From NCBI RefSeq assembly GCF_029541745.1, contig NZ_CP089746.1, positions 7,573,559-7,637,558 of the forward strand: a DNA stretch of 64,000 bases, read 5' to 3'. The notes under the pieces are model-generated. The model was not told where the DNA came from, did not search any database, and saw only the letters and a program-made list of their open reading frames with translations. Below, piece by piece: positions 1 to 8,529 of the stretch. Position 1 is the first letter of the stretch. Every line of letters begins with the position of its first letter. This DNA is from Streptomyces sp. LX-29 (GTDB lineage Bacteria > Actinomycetota > Actinomycetes > Streptomycetales > Streptomycetaceae). The position numbers and the translations under genes were made by a program.

Positions 1-2
1 GT

Positions 3-380
3 GGCCTCCCGCCACGCACGACGCGCGGCGCCGCCCCGACGCACTCCGCGGCGTCCCCGATCTCCCCGATTTCCCCGGCCTCTACGGCCTCCCCCACGCC
101 CGCCGCCTCGACGGCGTCCGCCCGACCGGCCGCCGTATCGGCCGTCGTCGCGCAGGCGTCCGCCATGGCGCAGGCGTCCGCCACGGCCCAGGTGCCAGTC
201 ACGGCACAGGCGCCCCCGAAGGCGCAGGCGTCCGTCACGGCGGCCGTCCGCGCGGCACGCTCCGTGCCGCGCGGGGCGCCGCTCTCCGCCGCGCACCGCG
301 AGGTGTGCGGCACCATCCCCGCCCTCCACGCCAGGTCGGCTGCCTGGCTCGGCCCGAATGCGCGAGGCGAAGTCCTGTGA
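3..380 (+). CDS. C-terminal tail of an unidentified protein (5' end outside window)
   Basis: A reading frame is open from the window edge to a TGA at 378-380. It encodes an Ala/Ser/Thr/Pro/Val-rich tail with short imperfect repeats (AQASATAQ, VTAQAPPKAQ), and nearly every third base is G or C, as expected for coding DNA here. The stop overlaps the GTG start of cobN (GTGA), which suggests translational coupling and so perhaps another cobalamin gene. The low-complexity tail carries no recognisable domain, so the family cannot be named. It could also be open by chance at this GC content. Confidence 0.45.
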   Translation, partial: GLPPRTTRGAAPTHSAASPISPISPASTASPTPAASTASARPAAVSAVVAQASAMAQASATAQVPVTAQAPPKAQASVTAAVRAARSVPRGAPLSAAHREVCGTIPALHARSAAWLGPNARGEVL

Positions 381-3300
381 TCCTGCTGCTGTCGACGTCC
401 GACACCGATCTGCTCAGCGCCCGAGCCGCCGAGGGGCCCGTGCCCTTCCGGCTCGGCAACCCGGCCCGGCTCGACCTGGACGAGCTGCCCGCCCTCCTCG
501 ACGGCGTGGAGCTCGTCGTCGTTCGCCTCCTCGGTGGCGTCCGCGCCTGGCAGGAGGGGATCGACGCGCTGCGCGCCACCGACCTGCCGATCGTGGTGCT
601 GTCCGGCGAACAGGCCCCCGACGCCCAGCTGATGGAAGCGTCCACCGTCCCGGTCGGCATCGCCGCCGAGGCGCACGCCTACCTGGCGCACGGCGGGCCC
701 GCCAACCTGGAGCAGCTGGCCCGCTTCCTCTCCGACACCGTGCTGCTCACCGGCCACGGCTTCGAGCCGCCGAGCCCGGCGCCCTCCTGGGGCCCGCTGG
801 AGCGCGCCGCGCGGAACGACAGCGGCCCGGTCGTGGCCGTGCTCTACTACCGCGCCCACCACATGAGCGGCAACACCGCCTTCGTGGAGGCGCTCAGCCA
901 GGCCATCGAGGACGCCGGTGGGCGCCCGATGCCGCTGTTCGTCGCCTCGCTGCGGGCGCCCGAGCCGGAGCTGATCGAGGAGCTGCGGGCGGCCGACGCC
1001 ATCGTCACCACCGTGCTGGCCGCCGGTGGCACCCGACCCGCGGAGGCCTCCGCGGGCGGCGACGACGAGGCATGGGACGCGGGCGCGCTCACCTCGCTCG
1101 ACGTCCCGGTCCTCCAGGCGCTCTGCCTGACCGGCTCGCGCAGCGCCTGGGAGGAGAACGACGAGGGGCTCTCGCCGCTCGACGCCGCCACCCAGGTCGC
1201 CGTGCCCGAGTTCGACGGTCGCATCATCACCGTGCCGTTCTCCTTCAAGGAGGTCGACGAGGACGGGCTGCCGGTCTACGCCGCCGACCCCGAGCGCGCC
1301 GCGCGGGTCGCCGGCATCGCGGTCCGACACGCCCGGCTGCGCCACATCCCGGCGGCCGAGAAGCGGTTGGCGCTGGTTCTCTCCGCGTACCCCACCAAGC
1401 ACTCCCGCATCGGCAACGCGGTGGGCCTGGACACGCCCGCCAGCGCCGTCGCCCTGCTGCGCCGGCTGCGTGAGGAGGGCTACGACTTCGGCACCGAGGA
1501 GATCCCGGGCCTCGCCTCCGGCGACGGCGACGAGCTGATCTACGCCCTGATCGAGGCGGGCGGCCACGACCAGGACTGGCTGACGGAGGAGCAGCTCGCC
1601 CGCAACCCGATCCGCATCCCGGCCGCCGACTACCGCCGCTGGTACGCCAAGCTGCCCAAGGAGCTGCGGGACGCGGTCGAGGAGCACTGGGGCCCGCCGC
1701 CGGGCGAGATGTTCGTCGATACCAGTCGCACCGCCGAGGGCGACCCGGAAGGCGACATCGTGCTGGCCGCGCTGCGCTTCGGCAACCTGCTGATCCTCAT
1801 CCAGCCGCCGCGCGGCTTCGGCGAGAACCCCATCGCCATCTACCACGACCCGGACCTGCCGCCCTCGCACCACTACCTGGCGGCCTACCGCTGGATCGGA
1901 ACCCCGCGGTCCGACGGCGGCTTCGGCGCCGACGCCATGGTGCACCTGGGCAAGCACGGCAACCTGGAGTGGCTGCCGGGCAAGAACGCCGGCCTGTCCG
2001 CCGCCTGCGGCCCCGACGCCGCGCTGGGTGACCTGCCGCTGGTCTACCCCTTCCTGGTCAACGACCCGGGCGAGGGCACCCAGGCCAAGCGCCGGGTGCA
2101 CGCCACCCTGGTCGACCACCTGGTGCCGCCGATGGCCCGCGCCGACTCCTACGGCGACATCGCCCGGCTGGAGCAACTGCTGGACGAGTACGCCCAGATC
2201 TCCTCGATGGACCCGGCGAAGCTGCCGGCCATCCGCGCCCAGATCTGGACCCTGATCCAGGCCGCCAGGCTCGACCACGACCTGGGCATGGCGGACCGCC
2301 CCGACGACGACGGCTTCGACGACTTCCTGCTGCACGTCGACGGCTGGCTGTGCGAGGTCAAGGACGCCCAGATCCGCGACGGGCTGCACGTCCTGGGCGG
2401 CGCCCCGACCGGCACCGACCGGGTCAACCTGGTGCTGGCCATCCTGCGCGCCCGGCAGATCTGGGGCGGCACCTCGGCGCTGCCCGGACTGCGCGAGGCC
2501 CTCGGCCTCGACGAGGCCGCCGCCACCCGCACCGGCGCCGACGAGGCGGAGGAGCGGGCCCGGGCGCTGGTCCAGGCGATGGAGGACGCCGACTGGCGGC
2601 CGGAGGTCGTCGCGGAGGTCTGCGCCGGGGTCCCGGAGGAGCAGCGCACCGCGGTCGTCGCGATCCTGGACTTCGCCGCCCGCCAGGTGGTGCCCCGGCT
2701 GTCCGCCACCACCGACGAGCTCGACCACGCGGTGCACGCCCTGGCCGGCGGCTTCGTGCCGGCCGGCCCGTCCGGCTCGCCGCTGCGCGGACTGGTCAAC
2801 GTGCTGCCGACGGGCCGCAACTTCTACTCCGTCGACCCCAAGGCCGTGCCCAGCCGGCTGGCCTGGGAGACGGGCCAGGCGCTCGCCGACTCCCTGCTGG
2901 AGCGCTACCACGCCGACAACGGCCGCTGGCCGGAGTCGGTCGGCCTGTCCCTGTGGGGCACCAGCGCGATGCGCACCGCCGGCGACGACGTCGCCGAGGC
3001 GATGGCGCTGCTGGGCGTGCGCCCGGTCTGGGACGACGCCTCGCGGCGCGTCACGGGCCTGGAGGCCGTCCCGCTGGACCAGTTGGGCCGCCCGCGCATC
3101 GACGTCACCCTGCGCATCAGCGGCTTCTTCCGGGACGCCTTCCCGCACGTGATCGGGCTGCTGGACGACGCCGTACGGCTCGCCGCCTCCCTCGACGAGG
3201 CCGACGAGGACAACTACGTACGGGCGCACACCCGCGCCGACCTCGCCGAGCACGGCGACGAGCGCCGGGCCACGGTCCGCATCTTCGGCTCGCGGCCCGG

Positions 3301-4015
3301 CACCTACGGCGCCGGTCTGCTCCAGCTCATCGACAGCCGCGACTGGCGCACCGACGCCGACCTGGCCGAGGTCTACACGGTGTGGGGCGGCTACGCCTAC
3401 GGACGTGGGCTGGAGGGCCGCCCGGCGCGCGCGGAGATGGAGACCGCGTACAAGCGGATCGCGGTGGCGGCGAAGAACACCGACACCCGCGAGCACGACA
3501 TCGCCGACTCGGACGACTACTTCCAGTACCACGGCGGCATGGTCGCCACCGTCCGTGCGCTGAAGGGCACCGCCCCGGCCGCGTACATCGGCGACAGCAC
3601 CCGCCCCGAGACGGTGCGCACCCGCACCCTGCACGAGGAGACCTCGCGGGTCTTCCGTGCCCGCGTGGTCAACCCGCGCTGGATCGAGGCGATGCGCCGC
3701 CACGGCTACAAGGGCGCCTTCGAACTCGCCGCGACCGTCGACTACCTCTTCGGCTACGACGCCACGACCGGCGTCGTAGCCGACTGGATGTACGACAAGC
3801 TCGCGCAGAGCTACCTGCTCGACCCCGAGAACCGCGCCTTCCTGGAGGAGGCCAACCCCTGGGCGCTGCACGGCATGGCCGAGCGGCTGCTGGAGGCGGA
3901 GAGCCGAGGGATGTGGGCCGAGCCGGACGCCGAGGTGCTGGCCGCCGTGCGCGAGCTGTACCTGGAGACCGAGGGCAACCTGGAGAGCGGTTCCGAGGAG
4001 GACGCCGAGGGCTGA
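377..4015 (+). CDS. cobN: Cobaltochelatase subunit CobN
   Basis: Large subunit of the ATP-dependent aerobic cobaltochelatase, which inserts Co2+ into hydrogenobyrinic acid a,c-diamide during cobalamin synthesis in the cytoplasm, working with the AAA+ CobS/CobT-type or ChlI/ChlD-type subunits. The protein is 1212 aa, the usual CobN/BchH size. It carries the family's conserved blocks: PTKHSRIGNAVGLDTPAS near residue 340, HLGKHGNLEWLPGK near 525 and SYGDIARLEQLLDEYA near 590. The start is GTG 377 because VILLLSTSDTDLL is the normal CobN N-terminus and it overlaps the upstream stop. A strong hairpin follows the stop. The identification is secure; partner genes lie outside the window. Confidence 0.95.
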   Translation: MILLLSTSDTDLLSARAAEGPVPFRLGNPARLDLDELPALLDGVELVVVRLLGGVRAWQEGIDALRATDLPIVVLSGEQAPDAQLMEASTVPVGIAAEAHAYLAHGGPANLEQLARFLSDTVLLTGHGFEPPSPAPSWGPLERAARNDSGPVVAVLYYRAHHMSGNTAFVEALSQAIEDAGGRPMPLFVASLRAPEPELIEELRAADAIVTTVLAAGGTRPAEASAGGDDEAWDAGALTSLDVPVLQALCLTGSRSAWEENDEGLSPLDAATQVAVPEFDGRIITVPFSFKEVDEDGLPVYAADPERAARVAGIAVRHARLRHIPAAEKRLALVLSAYPTKHSRIGNAVGLDTPASAVALLRRLREEGYDFGTEEIPGLASGDGDELIYALIEAGGHDQDWLTEEQLARNPIRIPAADYRRWYAKLPKELRDAVEEHWGPPPGEMFVDTSRTAEGDPEGDIVLAALRFGNLLILIQPPRGFGENPIAIYHDPDLPPSHHYLAAYRWIGTPRSDGGFGADAMVHLGKHGNLEWLPGKNAGLSAACGPDAALGDLPLVYPFLVNDPGEGTQAKRRVHATLVDHLVPPMARADSYGDIARLEQLLDEYAQISSMDPAKLPAIRAQIWTLIQAARLDHDLGMADRPDDDGFDDFLLHVDGWLCEVKDAQIRDGLHVLGGAPTGTDRVNLVLAILRARQIWGGTSALPGLREALGLDEAAATRTGADEAEERARALVQAMEDADWRPEVVAEVCAGVPEEQRTAVVAILDFAARQVVPRLSATTDELDHAVHALAGGFVPAGPSGSPLRGLVNVLPTGRNFYSVDPKAVPSRLAWETGQALADSLLERYHADNGRWPESVGLSLWGTSAMRTAGDDVAEAMALLGVRPVWDDASRRVTGLEAVPLDQLGRPRIDVTLRISGFFRDAFPHVIGLLDDAVRLAASLDEADEDNYVRAHTRADLAEHGDERRATVRIFGSRPGTYGAGLLQLIDSRDWRTDADLAEVYTVWGGYAYGRGLEGRPARAEMETAYKRIAVAAKNTDTREHDIADSDDYFQYHGGMVATVRALKGTAPAAYIGDSTRPETVRTRTLHEETSRVFRARVVNPRWIEAMRRHGYKGAFELAATVDYLFGYDATTGVVADWMYDKLAQSYLLDPENRAFLEEANPWALHGMAERLLEAESRGMWAEPDAEVLAAVRELYLETEGNLESGSEEDAEG

Positions 4016-4047
4016 CCGCGGCCACGGCCGAGGCCGAGACGCGAGAC

Positions 4048-4082
4048 GGCGGCTACCGGGTTCAGGGAACCTGGTAGCCGCC
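4048..4082. terminator. Bidirectional hairpin between cobN and the small minus-strand gene
   Basis: Two 16-nt arms (4048-4063 and 4067-4082) pair fully apart from one G-T wobble, around the loop AGG. The hairpin lies 33 bp past the cobN stop and between two convergent genes. It contains the last codons and the stop (4062-4064) of the minus-strand gene. There is no T-tract, which is common for actinobacterial terminators. Confidence 0.7.
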
Positions 4083-4292
4083 GCCGCTGTCCGGCCACGG
4101 TGGCCGGCGCATCAGCTCGGCCCATTCGTGGTCGTAGGAGCCCGGGACCGTGCGGCCGGCCGAGGCCCAGCGCTGCACGAGGTCGGAGTAGATGGGCACA
4201 CAGGCCGACTGAGGAACCGTTTCGGCCTGTGAAGCCCAGGTCAGTGGTCTGCTGCCCGGCGAGGCGAGGCGCCGTTGCGTCATGGTAGCCAC
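4062..4292 (-). CDS. Small hypothetical protein (73-76 aa)
   Basis: A short reading frame convergent with cobN; family not recognised. The C-terminal half (VPIYSDLVQRWASAGRTVPG, then a DHEW and LMRRPPWP stretch) is aromatic, non-repetitive and protein-like, unlike a GC-driven shadow frame. It resembles small conserved actinobacterial hypotheticals. The start is either GTG 4292 or ATG 4283; neither has a clear ribosome site. The last codons lie inside a strong hairpin. No signal peptide or membrane segment is visible. Confidence 0.5.
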   Translation of the reverse strand: MATMTQRRLASPGSRPLTWASQAETVPQSACVPIYSDLVQRWASAGRTVPGSYDHEWAELMRRPPWPDSGGGYQVP

Positions 4293-4379
4293 AACCCATC
4301 AACGCGCGGCCGGGGGTGCGGTCACCCTCCCCGAGCGCGTCTCACCCGGACCGGGGCGGTCTCGTACGCACCAGCGATT

Positions 4380-4500
4380 TCGGCGCCCGGCGCACTCTTC
4401 TGAAAAGCGTTCTCGATATCGAATTCGGAATATCCGCCAATTGATAACCGTCTCCATTGCAGTCTTTGGAGAATTCTCTGACGCGGTGTTCAATTGCGAT
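4380..4500 (+). promoter_or_regulatory. AT-rich leader/promoter region of the CDF exporter
   Basis: An approximately 120-bp stretch far less GC-rich than its surroundings, between a divergent small gene and the CDF exporter. It holds the Zur-like site at 4401-4415, a CGATATCG palindrome at about 4413-4420 and a GAGAATTCTC palindrome at 4469-4478. A drop in GC of this kind is where promoters usually sit in such genomes. No convincing -35/-10 pair could be fixed. Confidence 0.45.
4401..4415 (+). promoter_or_regulatory. Zur-like box upstream of the zinc exporter
   Basis: TGAAAAGCGTTCTCG matches 10-11 of 15 positions of the actinobacterial Zur consensus TGAAAATSATTTTCA. It shares 11 of 15 positions with the better site at 12148-12162, including the TGAAAA...TT.TCG skeleton. 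It lies about 115 bp before the exporter start. In Streptomyces coelicolor, zinc-bound Zur is known to activate the zitB CDF exporter from such a site. The match is degenerate, so the call is tentative. Confidence 0.4.
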
Positions 4501-4528
4501 GTTCCGACGGCGATTCGAGGAGGAGTGG

Positions 4529-5749
4529 GTGGGCACTCACACGCAAGCGCACGAGGACGGCCAGGACGCGCGCGGCGAGCACGACCATGGACCGGGGGCG
4601 CATGGGCGACGAGCGCGGGACCACGGTGGTCACCGTCACGACGGCCCTGGCCGCGACGGCCACGACGGACACGGACACGGGCACGACGGCGGGCACGGGC
4701 ACGACGGCCACGGCCACGGGGGCCGGGACGGCCACGGGCACGTCCACGCGGGCCACGACGGACACGGGCACGGGGGCCACAGCCACGGCGTGTCGGCCGA
4801 CGCCGACCGCCGCTGGTTGACCCTCGCCCTCACCCTCATCGCCTCCTTCATGGCGGTCGAGGTGGTCATCGGTGTGATCGCGGGTTCGGTGGCCCTTCTC
4901 TCGGACGCCGCCCACATGCTCACCGACGCCGCCGCGATCGTGCTGGCGCTGGTCGCGATCCGGCTCTCCGCCCGCCCCGCGCGCGGCGGCTACACCTATG
5001 GCCTCAAGCGCGCGGAGATCCTCTCCGCCCAGGCCAACGGACTGTCGCTGGTGCTGCTCGCCGGATTCCTCGGATACGAGGCGGTGCAGCGGCTGATCGA
5101 CCCGCCCGCGGTCGACGGCGGACTGGTGCTGGCCACCGGTCTGGCCGGGGTGGTCGTCAACATCGCGGCCGCCTGGTGCATGTCCCGGGCGAACCGCTCC
5201 TCGCTCAACGTGGAGGGTGCCTTCCAGCACGTCCTCAACGACCTCTACGCCTTCATCGGCACCGCCGTCTCCGGACTGGTGGTCCTGCTGACCGGCTTCG
5301 CGCGGGCCGACGCGATCGCCGCGCTGGTCGTGGTCGCCCTGATGCTCAAGGCCGGGGTGGAGCTGGTGCGGGCCTCCGGTCGGATCCTGCTGGAGGCGGC
5401 CCCCGCCGGTGTCGAGCCGGACGAGGTCGGCAACCGGCTGGTCGCCCATCCGCAGGTGGCCGAGGTGCACGACCTGCACGTCTGGCAGATCACCTCCGGC
5501 GAGGTCTCGCTCTCCAGCCATGTGCTGGTCGCCCCCGGCGGGGACTGCCACGCCGTGCGCAAGGAGCTGGAGACCGTGCTGCACCGGGAGTACGGCATCA
5601 CCCACACCACCTTGCAGGTGGACCATCTGCGCGGGCACGAGGTGCTGTGGCGGCCGGTCGGGGCGGAGTCGGCGGAGCCCACGCCGCGCCCCGAGCACTG
5701 TCTGACCGCCCACGGCCCGGTGCACCGCGCGACCCCCGGTCTCGGCTGA
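4529..5749 (+). CDS. Cation diffusion facilitator (zinc/metal:H+ antiporter, ZitB/CzcD type)
   Basis: Inner-membrane exporter that swaps cytoplasmic Zn2+ (or Cd2+/Co2+) for protons. The 406-aa protein starts with an exceptional His/Asp/Gly-rich segment of about 85 residues (runs of DGHGHDGHGHG), a likely metal buffer or sensor. A six-helix CDF domain follows. The metal-site HxxxD motifs are seen in TM2 (SDAAHMLTDA) and TM5 (FQHVLNDLYAF). A cytoplasmic C-terminal domain contains VHDLHVWQITSGEVSLSSHV. Start GTG 4529 follows GAGGAGGA at the right spacing; an upstream in-frame ATG lacks one. A Zur-like box lies upstream and a hairpin follows. The exact metal is inferred. Confidence 0.93.
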   Translation: MGTHTQAHEDGQDARGEHDHGPGAHGRRARDHGGHRHDGPGRDGHDGHGHGHDGGHGHDGHGHGGRDGHGHVHAGHDGHGHGGHSHGVSADADRRWLTLALTLIASFMAVEVVIGVIAGSVALLSDAAHMLTDAAAIVLALVAIRLSARPARGGYTYGLKRAEILSAQANGLSLVLLAGFLGYEAVQRLIDPPAVDGGLVLATGLAGVVVNIAAAWCMSRANRSSLNVEGAFQHVLNDLYAFIGTAVSGLVVLLTGFARADAIAALVVVALMLKAGVELVRASGRILLEAAPAGVEPDEVGNRLVAHPQVAEVHDLHVWQITSGEVSLSSHVLVAPGGDCHAVRKELETVLHREYGITHTTLQVDHLRGHEVLWRPVGAESAEPTPRPEHCLTAHGPVHRATPGLG

Positions 5750-5766
5750 CCGACCCGCCGGTCTCA

Positions 5767-5809
5767 CGCGACCCGCCCCCCCCGGCCCCCGCCGGGCGGG
5801 CGGGTCGCG
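5767..5809 (+). terminator. Terminator hairpin after the CDF gene
   Basis: Perfect 12-bp arms (CGCGACCCGCCC at 5767-5778, GGGCGGGTCGCG at 5798-5809) lie 18 bp past the CDF stop, with a C/G-rich loop. Confidence 0.6.
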
Positions 5810-6023
5810 GCGTGTCGGACGGGCCTCCCACGGCGGTGCGCACGTCCCTTGGCGGGGCCGATGGGAAGGGTGCCGAGCCCCGTGTCCAAGGGATGGAGGA
5901 ATAACTGAACCGAAACATGCCACACCGGTATCGATCGGGCGCCGCGATGGTATGTTCGGCCTCAGCCTGAACACGGGGGGCGAGATCCGAACCTTCACCC
6001 ATCATCACAACACGGGGGTCGGG

Positions 6024-7973
6024 ATGAGGTTTCAGGTTCTGGGCAATTTCGAAGTGCTGACGAGCACCCACACACGGGCCACACCGAGCGCACCCAAACT
6101 CCGTCGCGCCCTGGCCCTGCTGATACTGCGGCACGGTGAGGTGGTGCCGACCAAGGCGCTCATCGACGAGCTGTGGGGGAGCAACCCGCCGGACAAGGCG
6201 GTGCGCGCGGTGCACACCTACGTCTACGAGCTGCGCCGGTCGCTGGCGCGCGGACAGGATCCGGATTCGGACGGCTCCTTCCTGGAGACCCGGCCGGGCG
6301 GCTATCTGATCCGCATTCCGGACGAGGCCGTCGACGTGAGCGCCTTCCGGGCGCTGGTCAGGGAGGGCGGCGACGCCCTGGCCGCCGGGGACCCGGCGCG
6401 GGCCAGCGCCACCCTCGCCCGGGCGCTGGGCCTGTGGCGCGGCGGCGCGCTGGCCAACATCGAGTGCGGGGAGTTGCTGGAAGCGCACGCCGCCGAGCTG
6501 GAGGAGAGCCGGCTGCGGGCGCTGGAGATGCGCATCGAGGCCGACTTCCAGCTGCGCCGCCACCATGAGCTGACCGGCGAGCTCAAGGCGCTGGCCAGGT
6601 CCAGGCCGCTGCACGAGGGCATCCACGCCAAGCTGATGCTGGCGCTGTACCGCTCCGGGCGGCGCAGCGAGGCGCTCAAGGTCTTCCAGGAGTTACGCGG
6701 CCAGCTGGTCGACGAGCTCGGCCTGGAGCCCGGCCCCGAACTCCAGCGGCTGCAGCGCTCGATGCTCATCGCCTCGCCCGCCCTCGATCCGCCGCCCGCC
6801 GGGGCGTACGCCTCCCGCCGCACCGCGCCCCCACCCGCCCAGCTGCCCCGGGACACCGCGGACTTCACCGGGCGGCGGCAGCTCCTCGGCGAGCTGGGCG
6901 GGCTGCTGGCCACCCGCTCCGGACGGGCCGGGCCTCCGGTGGTCTCCCTCGTCGGCATGCCGGGCACCGGCAAGACGGCCACCGCCGTGCACCTGGCCCA
7001 CGCCGTCCGCCACCGCTATCCGGACGGTCAGATCTATGTGCCGCTCGGCGGCTCGCAGCGCGCCCCGGGCGCGGTCTGCGCCGCCTGCGGCCGCCACGGA
7101 CCCGGGGGCGCCGCGGACGGCTGGGAGCAGATCCTGCGCGGCATCGGCATCCCGGCCGCCGAGGCGCCGGCCACGGTGGGGGAGCGGATGGCGCTGTTCC
7201 GCACCTGGAGCGCGGAGCGGCGGGTGCTGCTGGTGCTGGACGACGCCGCCTCCGCCGCCCAGGTGGAGCCGCTGCTGCCGGGCGGCTCCGACTGCGGGGT
7301 GCTGGTCACCAGCCGGTCGCTGCTCTACGGGCTGCGCGCCGAGCGCGTCGTCCGGCTGGGCTGTCTGTCGGTGCGGGACGGGGTGCGGCTGCTGGCCCGG
7401 ATCATCGGCCGGGAGCGCACCGACGCCGAACCGCAGGCGGCGGCCGAGGTGGTCAGCATCGTGGACGGGCTGCCGTTGGCCATCACCTTCATCGGCGAGC
7501 GGCTGATGGCCACCCGTCCCATCCGCGTCTCCTGGGTGGCGGCGCAACTGCGCACCGCCAAGGGGCAGCGTCGCATGGCGGACCTGGCCAGCGTGGGCCT
7601 GGATCTCTACGACCGGCTGGAGGCGTGCTTCGACCGGCTCGACGGGGACACCCAGACCGCCTTCCTCCGGCTGGCGCTGGCGCCCCGCCGGATGCTCACG
7701 GCCGCCCAGGGGGCGCGGACCCTCGGTGTCGACCCCGCCGCCGCCGACATGGTGCTGATGCGGCTCGCCGACGCCTCCCTGGTCGAACTCGCCGACGACG
7801 GCGCCGACACCGAGCGGCACTACCGCTTCCGCGGGCTGGTGCGGGAGTACGCCTTGGAGCGGATCGGCGCCCCCGAGGTCTCCGCCGGCGCCGAAGCCGC
7901 CCCGCTCGCCGACTCGCGGGCCGGATCGGCGGCCGGGGCGGCCGCCGAGGAGGGAACGGGAGGCGCCTGCTGA
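6024..7973 (+). CDS. AfsR/SARP-family transcriptional regulator with NB-ARC ATPase
   Basis: Pathway-type activator of secondary metabolism. In 649 aa it has an OmpR-like winged-helix DNA-binding domain (about 1-95, starting MRFQVLGNFEVL), a BTAD all-helical domain (about 100-250) and an NB-ARC ATPase with Walker A GMPGTGKT at about 311-318 and Walker B VLLVLDDA near 400. It lacks the TPR tail of AfsR (about 990 aa). ATG 6024 is chosen because it opens the standard domain. An in-frame TTA codon at 6693-6695 suggests bldA-dependent translation. A cupin gene and an aromatase gene follow in the same direction and are plausible targets. Confidence 0.9.
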   Translation: MRFQVLGNFEVLTSTHTRATPSAPKLRRALALLILRHGEVVPTKALIDELWGSNPPDKAVRAVHTYVYELRRSLARGQDPDSDGSFLETRPGGYLIRIPDEAVDVSAFRALVREGGDALAAGDPARASATLARALGLWRGGALANIECGELLEAHAAELEESRLRALEMRIEADFQLRRHHELTGELKALARSRPLHEGIHAKLMLALYRSGRRSEALKVFQELRGQLVDELGLEPGPELQRLQRSMLIASPALDPPPAGAYASRRTAPPPAQLPRDTADFTGRRQLLGELGGLLATRSGRAGPPVVSLVGMPGTGKTATAVHLAHAVRHRYPDGQIYVPLGGSQRAPGAVCAACGRHGPGGAADGWEQILRGIGIPAAEAPATVGERMALFRTWSAERRVLLVLDDAASAAQVEPLLPGGSDCGVLVTSRSLLYGLRAERVVRLGCLSVRDGVRLLARIIGRERTDAEPQAAAEVVSIVDGLPLAITFIGERLMATRPIRVSWVAAQLRTAKGQRRMADLASVGLDLYDRLEACFDRLDGDTQTAFLRLALAPRRMLTAAQGARTLGVDPAAADMVLMRLADASLVELADDGADTERHYRFRGLVREYALERIGAPEVSAGAEAAPLADSRAGSAAGAAAEEGTGGAC

Positions 7974-8107
7974 GGGCCGCTCTTGTGGCAGACCTGTGCG
8001 TTTCCTGAGCGGGGGTGGGCACGCTCGCATCACGGCGTTTCCGGGCGAACGGCGCGGAACGCCGCGACCCCACCACCTCACCACCGGTGACGTTCCGAGG
8101 AGGAACC

Positions 8108-8524
8108 GTGAGCGCACAGCATGTCCCCGTCGTCTCGCTGGGCGATGTCGCGCCCGACCGCCGGCGCGGCGGAGAGCTGCGCACCCTGCTCAGCCCCAAG
8201 TCCGTCGGCTCCACCTCGGGCTTCCTCGGCGTGGCGGGCATCCAGCCGGGTGACTACGTCGCCGAGCACTACCACCCCTACTCCGAGGAGTTCGTCTTCG
8301 TCGTCCAGGGCAGCCTGGTCGTGGACCTCGACGGCACCCCGCGGGAGCTGCACGCCGACCAGGGTCTGATGGTGCCCATCGGGGTGCGCCACCGGTTCCG
8401 CAACGTCGGTCCGGTCCCGGCGCGTGTCGTCTTCCACCTCTGCCCGCTGGCCCCGCGCCCGGAGCTGGGGCACGTCGACACCGAAACCCATACCGGCTCC
8501 ACCAGCGCCGTCGGCGGGGAGTGA
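8108..8524 (+). CDS. Cupin-domain protein of the polyketide-tailoring type
   Basis: A 138-aa single-domain cupin with the metal-binding motif GDYVAEHYHPYSEEFVFVVQG (about residues 46-66) and second motif PIGVRHRFRNVG. Comparable small cupins sit in whiE-like spore-pigment and other aromatic type II polyketide clusters, where they act as cyclases or oxygenases; this role is inferred from family and context. Start GTG 8108 follows GAGGAGGAACC. Its stop overlaps a GTG of the aromatase gene (GTGA), so the two are probably translated together. No ketosynthase genes are nearby. Confidence 0.82.
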   Translation: MSAQHVPVVSLGDVAPDRRRGGELRTLLSPKSVGSTSGFLGVAGIQPGDYVAEHYHPYSEEFVFVVQGSLVVDLDGTPRELHADQGLMVPIGVRHRFRNVGPVPARVVFHLCPLAPRPELGHVDTETHTGSTSAVGGE

Positions 8525-8529
8525 GCGGG

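Noticed and set aside
1..376. Cobalamin riboswitch upstream of cobN
   Set aside because: No B12-box or conserved core was found; the region reads as the coding tail of a coupled upstream gene.
1..1473. 490-codon arginine/proline-rich frame overlapping the cobN start
   Set aside because: Composition of a GC-driven shadow; the CobN frame over the same bases has clear family conservation.
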